Shown here piece by piece: positions 5,623 through 8,197 of a stretch of 8,197 nucleotides of DNA. This DNA is from Pirellulales bacterium (GTDB lineage: Bacteria; Planctomycetota; Planctomycetia; Pirellulales; Thermoguttaceae). Below the pieces are notes generated by a model, which was not told the DNA's origin, ran no database searches, and saw only the letters and a list, made by a program, of their open reading frames with translations. The stretch lies in assembly GCA_030605745.1 (NCBI GenBank), contig JAUWHT010000001.1, forward strand, positions 1 through 8,197. The letters are read 5' to 3'. The position numbers were made by a program, and so were the translations under genes. Each line of letters begins with the position of its first letter. Position 1 is the first letter of the stretch.

Positions 5623-6291
5623 ATGGCCCGCAGCAACAGCTACTATACTCTGGTCGCCAGCTTGCCCGCGATGCCTCGGTATTTCGAGGTGGAGCGCGTC
5701 CCGATCGCGCAGCCCCGGCTCGAAAAAAGGCTCCAGATGCTGAAATCCCAGGACGCCGAGGTCGTGGAGCAACTGCGCGCGTTTCTCCTCTGGGACCGTC
5801 AACCGTGGGATCGGACGGACGAGGAAGTGGTCTCGCATTACGACGAACTGATGTCGACGACAAGGAATCGCCTGGCACGCCACATCGTCGCCTTTCAAAT
5901 GGACATTCGGACGATCATAAGTGGTCTGCGCCGCCGGCGACGCGGCCTGCCGCCACCGCCCGGCGTTGGGCAGTGGACGGACCATATCCGGAAGAACTGG
6001 GAAGATCCGCAATTCGGCCTCCGGTGGCAGCACCCTTGGATCGCTGAAGTGGATCAATTACTGGACACCACCGATTGTCTGCGGGTGGAACGGATAAAAC
6101 TCGGAGTTACCTGGAATCATTTGACCAGGCTGGCCGAACGATATTTCTTTTCTTTTGAAGTGGTGCTGCTGTATCTGGCTCGCTGGGAAATCATCCGCCG
6201 CTGGACCAGCCGGGATGCCGTGCTTGGCCGGCAACGTTTTGAACAACTCGTCACGGAGTCGCTGGATGAATACGCTAACCTGTACGAGTGA
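5623..6291 (+). CDS. DUF2764 protein, probable V-type subunit C-like rotor adaptor
   Basis: This 222-residue soluble, mostly helical protein begins SNSYYTLVASLPAM (residues 4-17), the typical opening of DUF2764 proteins encoded between atpE and atpA in chlamydial, spirochaetal and Bacteroidetes V-ATPase operons. Position and family suggest it replaces subunit C (d), which connects the central shaft to the K ring. That role is inferred from gene position, not from visible catalytic or binding residues. A basic RRRRR run occurs at 103-107, followed by a proline-rich turn (GLPPPPG, 108-114). The C-terminal half has aromatic-rich helices (ERYFFSFEVVLLYLARWEII, 172-191). ATG 5623 lies nine bases after the atpE stop with only a weak GTGAG upstream. 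The 3' end overlaps atpA by 26 bases in another frame, implying coupled translation. Confidence 0.85.
   Translation: MARSNSYYTLVASLPAMPRYFEVERVPIAQPRLEKRLQMLKSQDAEVVEQLRAFLLWDRQPWDRTDEEVVSHYDELMSTTRNRLARHIVAFQMDIRTIISGLRRRRRGLPPPPGVGQWTDHIRKNWEDPQFGLRWQHPWIAEVDQLLDTTDCLRVERIKLGVTWNHLTRLAERYFFSFEVVLLYLARWEIIRRWTSRDAVLGRQRFEQLVTESLDEYANLYE
6255..6258 (+). promoter_or_regulatory. Ribosome binding site of atpA
   Basis: GGAG lies seven bases before ATG 6266, inside the end of the DUF2764 gene. It is among the clearest Shine-Dalgarno sequences in the window and decides the atpA start over the in-frame ATG at 6155. Confidence 0.65.
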
Positions 6292-8053
6292 AGCCGCCGT
6301 TATCGGCGTCAACGGAAACGTCGTCACGGTGGAGGCCGCCGAGGGCTCTATCGTGAAGAACGAGGTTGCCTACGTCTGCGTCGCAGAACAGAAACTAAAG
6401 GGCGAGGTCTTGCGCATCCACGGTCGGACCGCCGATTTGCAGGTCTTTGAAGAGACACAGGGCGTAAAAGTCGGCGACCGTGTCGAGTTCACCGGTCAGT
6501 TGCTCTCGGTCACCTTGGGCCCGGGGCTGTTGGGAACCATCTACGACGGGCTACAGAACCCGCTGAAAACTCTTGCCGCCAAAGACGGCTTTTTCCTCCG
6601 GCGCGGCCGATACGTCGAGCCGCTGGACAGCCAACAAGAATGGGTGTTCACGCCTACTCGACAAGCAGGTGAAAAACTCAAGGCAGGCGATACCCTGGGT
6701 ACGGTTCTGGAACGACACTTTTCACACAAAATCATGGTGCCTTTTGCTGAGCCGGGTGAAGTGGAAGTAACCTGGATCAAGGGCGGCAGTTTCACCGTGG
6801 ATGAACCGGTGGCCCGAATTCGTGATGCCTCCGGTCGCGAACGTCCACTGACCATGATGCAGACCTGGCCCGTGCGACGGCCTCTTCCTGCCGCCATGTT
6901 GCGGCGGCGGTTAGTCGAAAGGCTGTATCCGTCGGAGCCGCTGATCACAACCACGCGGCTGATTGATACTTTCTTCCCCATTGCCCGGGGTGGCACCGCC
7001 TGTATTCCCGGCCCGTTCGGCGCCGGCAAGACAGTCCTGCAAGGACTGATCGCGAGGTACTCGGCGACCGACATCGTGATCGTTGTAGCCTGCGGCGAGC
7101 GTGCGGGGGAAGTTGTCGAAACGCTTACCGAATTCCCCAAGATGCAGGACCCCCGCGGCGAAGGCCCCTTGATGGATCGCACGATCATCGTCTGCAACAC
7201 CTCGTCCATGCCCGTGCCCGCGCGGGAAGCGTCGATCTACACCGGCATCACCCTGGGTGAGTACTATCGCCAGATGGGCCACCAGGTCTTGCTGCTGGCC
7301 GACTCGACCTCGCGCTGGGCCCAGGCGATGCGCGAGACATCCGGCCGGTTGGAGGAAATCCCCGGCGAGGAGGCCTTTCCGGCCTATCTTGATTCGGCCA
7401 TCAAGAGCGTCTACGAGCGCGCCGGTGTGATTCGCACCCGCGACGGATCCACCGGCAGCCTGACTATGATCGGTACCGTTTCACCCGCGGGTGGCAACTT
7501 CGAGGAACCCGTGACTCAGTCCACACTGGGGACCGTCAAGACGTTTCTCGGCCTGTCCTACGACCGCGCCTACAAACGGTTCTACCCGGCGGTCGATCCG
7601 TTGACCTCCTGGTCGCGGTATCTTGGGCAGTTGGCGCCTTACTTCGGCAGGCACGTACAGCCCGGCTGGAGCGAATCAGTGCAGGTCATTCTGAAACTGC
7701 TGGAAGACGGTGACGGCGTTTTTCAGATGATGCAGGTTACGGGAGAAGAAGGGATCACGCTGGAAGACTTCGTGGTCTACCAAAAGGCGATATTCGTGGA
7801 CATGGTTTACTTGCAACAGGATGCTTTCGATCCGGTTGATGTCTCGACGCCCTTGGAACGGCAGAAAGAGACCTTCTTACTGGTCAAACGTCTTGTGGAG
7901 CGCGACCACCGTTTTGACGACAAGGAGCAAGCCCGCGACTACTTCACGCGACTGACCGGCCTGCTGAAGAACCTCAACTATTCCCCGCGTGAATCCCAGG
8001 ACTATGACCGTTTGCTGGCGGAGATCGAGGAGTTGGAAATGAAGTTCCTTTGA
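6266..8053 (+). CDS. atpA: V-type ATPase subunit A (catalytic)
   Basis: This 595-residue protein is the ATP-hydrolysing subunit of the A3B3 head (EC 7.1.2.2, or the sodium-translocating 7.2.2.1). It has an N-terminal beta-barrel (about 10-80) and the A-specific bulge or non-homologous region (about 105-190). The Walker A P-loop is GPFGAGKT (249-256, K255 and T256 binding phosphate). GERAGE (277-282) contains the catalytic glutamate E278. Walker B and the following arginine are in VLLLADSTSRWAQAMRE (341-357). SPAGGNFEEPVTQSTLG (406-422) and a helical C-terminal domain (about 450-595) complete the fold. All catalytic residues are present, so it should be active. Start ATG 6266 has GGAG seven bases upstream and gives the normal N-terminus and length. 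It is last in this operon, whereas it precedes atpB in the usual order. A truncated repeat follows three bases after the stop. Confidence 0.98.
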   Translation: MNTLTCTSEAAVIGVNGNVVTVEAAEGSIVKNEVAYVCVAEQKLKGEVLRIHGRTADLQVFEETQGVKVGDRVEFTGQLLSVTLGPGLLGTIYDGLQNPLKTLAAKDGFFLRRGRYVEPLDSQQEWVFTPTRQAGEKLKAGDTLGTVLERHFSHKIMVPFAEPGEVEVTWIKGGSFTVDEPVARIRDASGRERPLTMMQTWPVRRPLPAAMLRRRLVERLYPSEPLITTTRLIDTFFPIARGGTACIPGPFGAGKTVLQGLIARYSATDIVIVVACGERAGEVVETLTEFPKMQDPRGEGPLMDRTIIVCNTSSMPVPAREASIYTGITLGEYYRQMGHQVLLLADSTSRWAQAMRETSGRLEEIPGEEAFPAYLDSAIKSVYERAGVIRTRDGSTGSLTMIGTVSPAGGNFEEPVTQSTLGTVKTFLGLSYDRAYKRFYPAVDPLTSWSRYLGQLAPYFGRHVQPGWSESVQVILKLLEDGDGVFQMMQVTGEEGITLEDFVVYQKAIFVDMVYLQQDAFDPVDVSTPLERQKETFLLVKRLVERDHRFDDKEQARDYFTRLTGLLKNLNYSPRESQDYDRLLAEIEELEMKFL

Positions 8054-8056
8054 TCT

Positions 8057-8081
8057 ACCGTTTAGCCGCCGGGCTTGCCCG
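8057..8081 (+). repeat. Truncated single REP-like palindrome (first family)
   Basis: ACCGTTTAGCCGCCGGGCTT and the following GCCCG match the left arms at 303 and 1801, but the copy stops five bases before the usual GGCGCG end. There is no inverted partner in the remaining window. It can still form CGGG-CTTG-CCCG (8070-8081) followed by ATTTT, so it may act as a weak terminator after atpA, but the stem is too short to call one. Confidence 0.75.
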
Positions 8082-8141
8082 ATTTTCCGCAGGTTGTTTT
8101 TTCTGCTAAGACGATGGCAGTTGGGAACTGGGCGGCCGGGG

Positions 8142-8197
8142 CGAAAAAAAGGTTGAAAATCCGATAAATGTTAAAATAGGTAAACTTGCGCTGTGGA
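8142..8197 (+). other. AT-rich stretch, possible promoter region of a downstream gene
   Basis: After GC-rich DNA the composition switches to A/T-rich, with A7 at 8144-8150, TTGAAA at 8153-8158 and TAAAAT at 8172-8177. The two boxes resemble -35 and -10 elements, but their 13-base spacing is too short for a standard sigma-70 promoter. It probably lies upstream of a gene beyond the window. No coding frame is supportable from 8054 to the end. Confidence 0.25.

Noticed and set aside
4900..6057. Long minus-strand open frame (385 codons) opposite atpE and the DUF2764 gene
   Set aside because: It spans two good sense genes and their junction; it looks like a codon-bias shadow with no recognisable domain.
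6155..6265. Upstream ATG 6155 for atpA
   Set aside because: It would add 37 residues overlapping the DUF2764 gene; ATG 6266 has GGAG at ideal spacing and gives the family-normal length.
8070..8102. Intrinsic terminator after atpA
   Set aside because: The CGGG/CCCG stem is only four pairs and the T6 run at 8095-8100 is 14 bases away from it; termination is possible but not supported.

Overview
The window holds one complete seven-gene operon, all on the + strand, for a bacterial V-type (A/V-type) ATPase. The order is atpB (487-1806), atpD (1892-2509), atpI (2509-4308), atpK (4308-4769), atpE (4927-5613), a DUF2764 subunit-C-like gene (5623-6291) and atpA (6266-8053). In the complex, A and B form the nucleotide-binding head. 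D is the central shaft and E the peripheral stalk. The DUF2764 protein probably takes the place of subunit C/d, which joins shaft to rotor. I is the membrane stator carrying the essential arginine, and K is the ion-carrying ring. No F or G subunit gene is visible, as in the compact chlamydial/spirochaetal type of V-ATPase operon.

The likely source is a GC-rich bacterium with a PVC-type V-ATPase, and a planctomycete is my best guess. This rests on the DUF2764 subunit, the absence of F and G, weak Shine-Dalgarno sequences and GC-rich intergenic palindromes. It is inference, because no rRNA or other taxonomic marker is present.

Layout: 2-181 is probably the 3' end of an unrelated upstream gene. 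Positions 182-486 contain no gene; they hold a two-hairpin palindromic element, a large inverted repeat and a small stem-loop before atpB. A second large inverted repeat lies between atpB and atpD and supplies the atpB stop codon. A third, of different sequence but the same design, lies between atpK and atpE beside a short CACGGAG tandem array. Positions 8054-8197 hold a truncated single repeat copy and an AT-rich stretch, without a gene. The remaining gene junctions are tight: 1-base overlaps D/I and I/K, a 9-base gap E/DUF2764 and a 26-base overlap DUF2764/A.

The main points of interest are three. The gene order is an exact cyclic permutation of the E-C-A-B-D-I-K order I know from Chlamydia, with the K|E join sitting in repeats. 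At least two REP-like palindrome families of different sequence share one architecture. The two intra-operon hairpins lie just after the genes for multi-copy subunits B and K. I see no new enzymatic or defence system.
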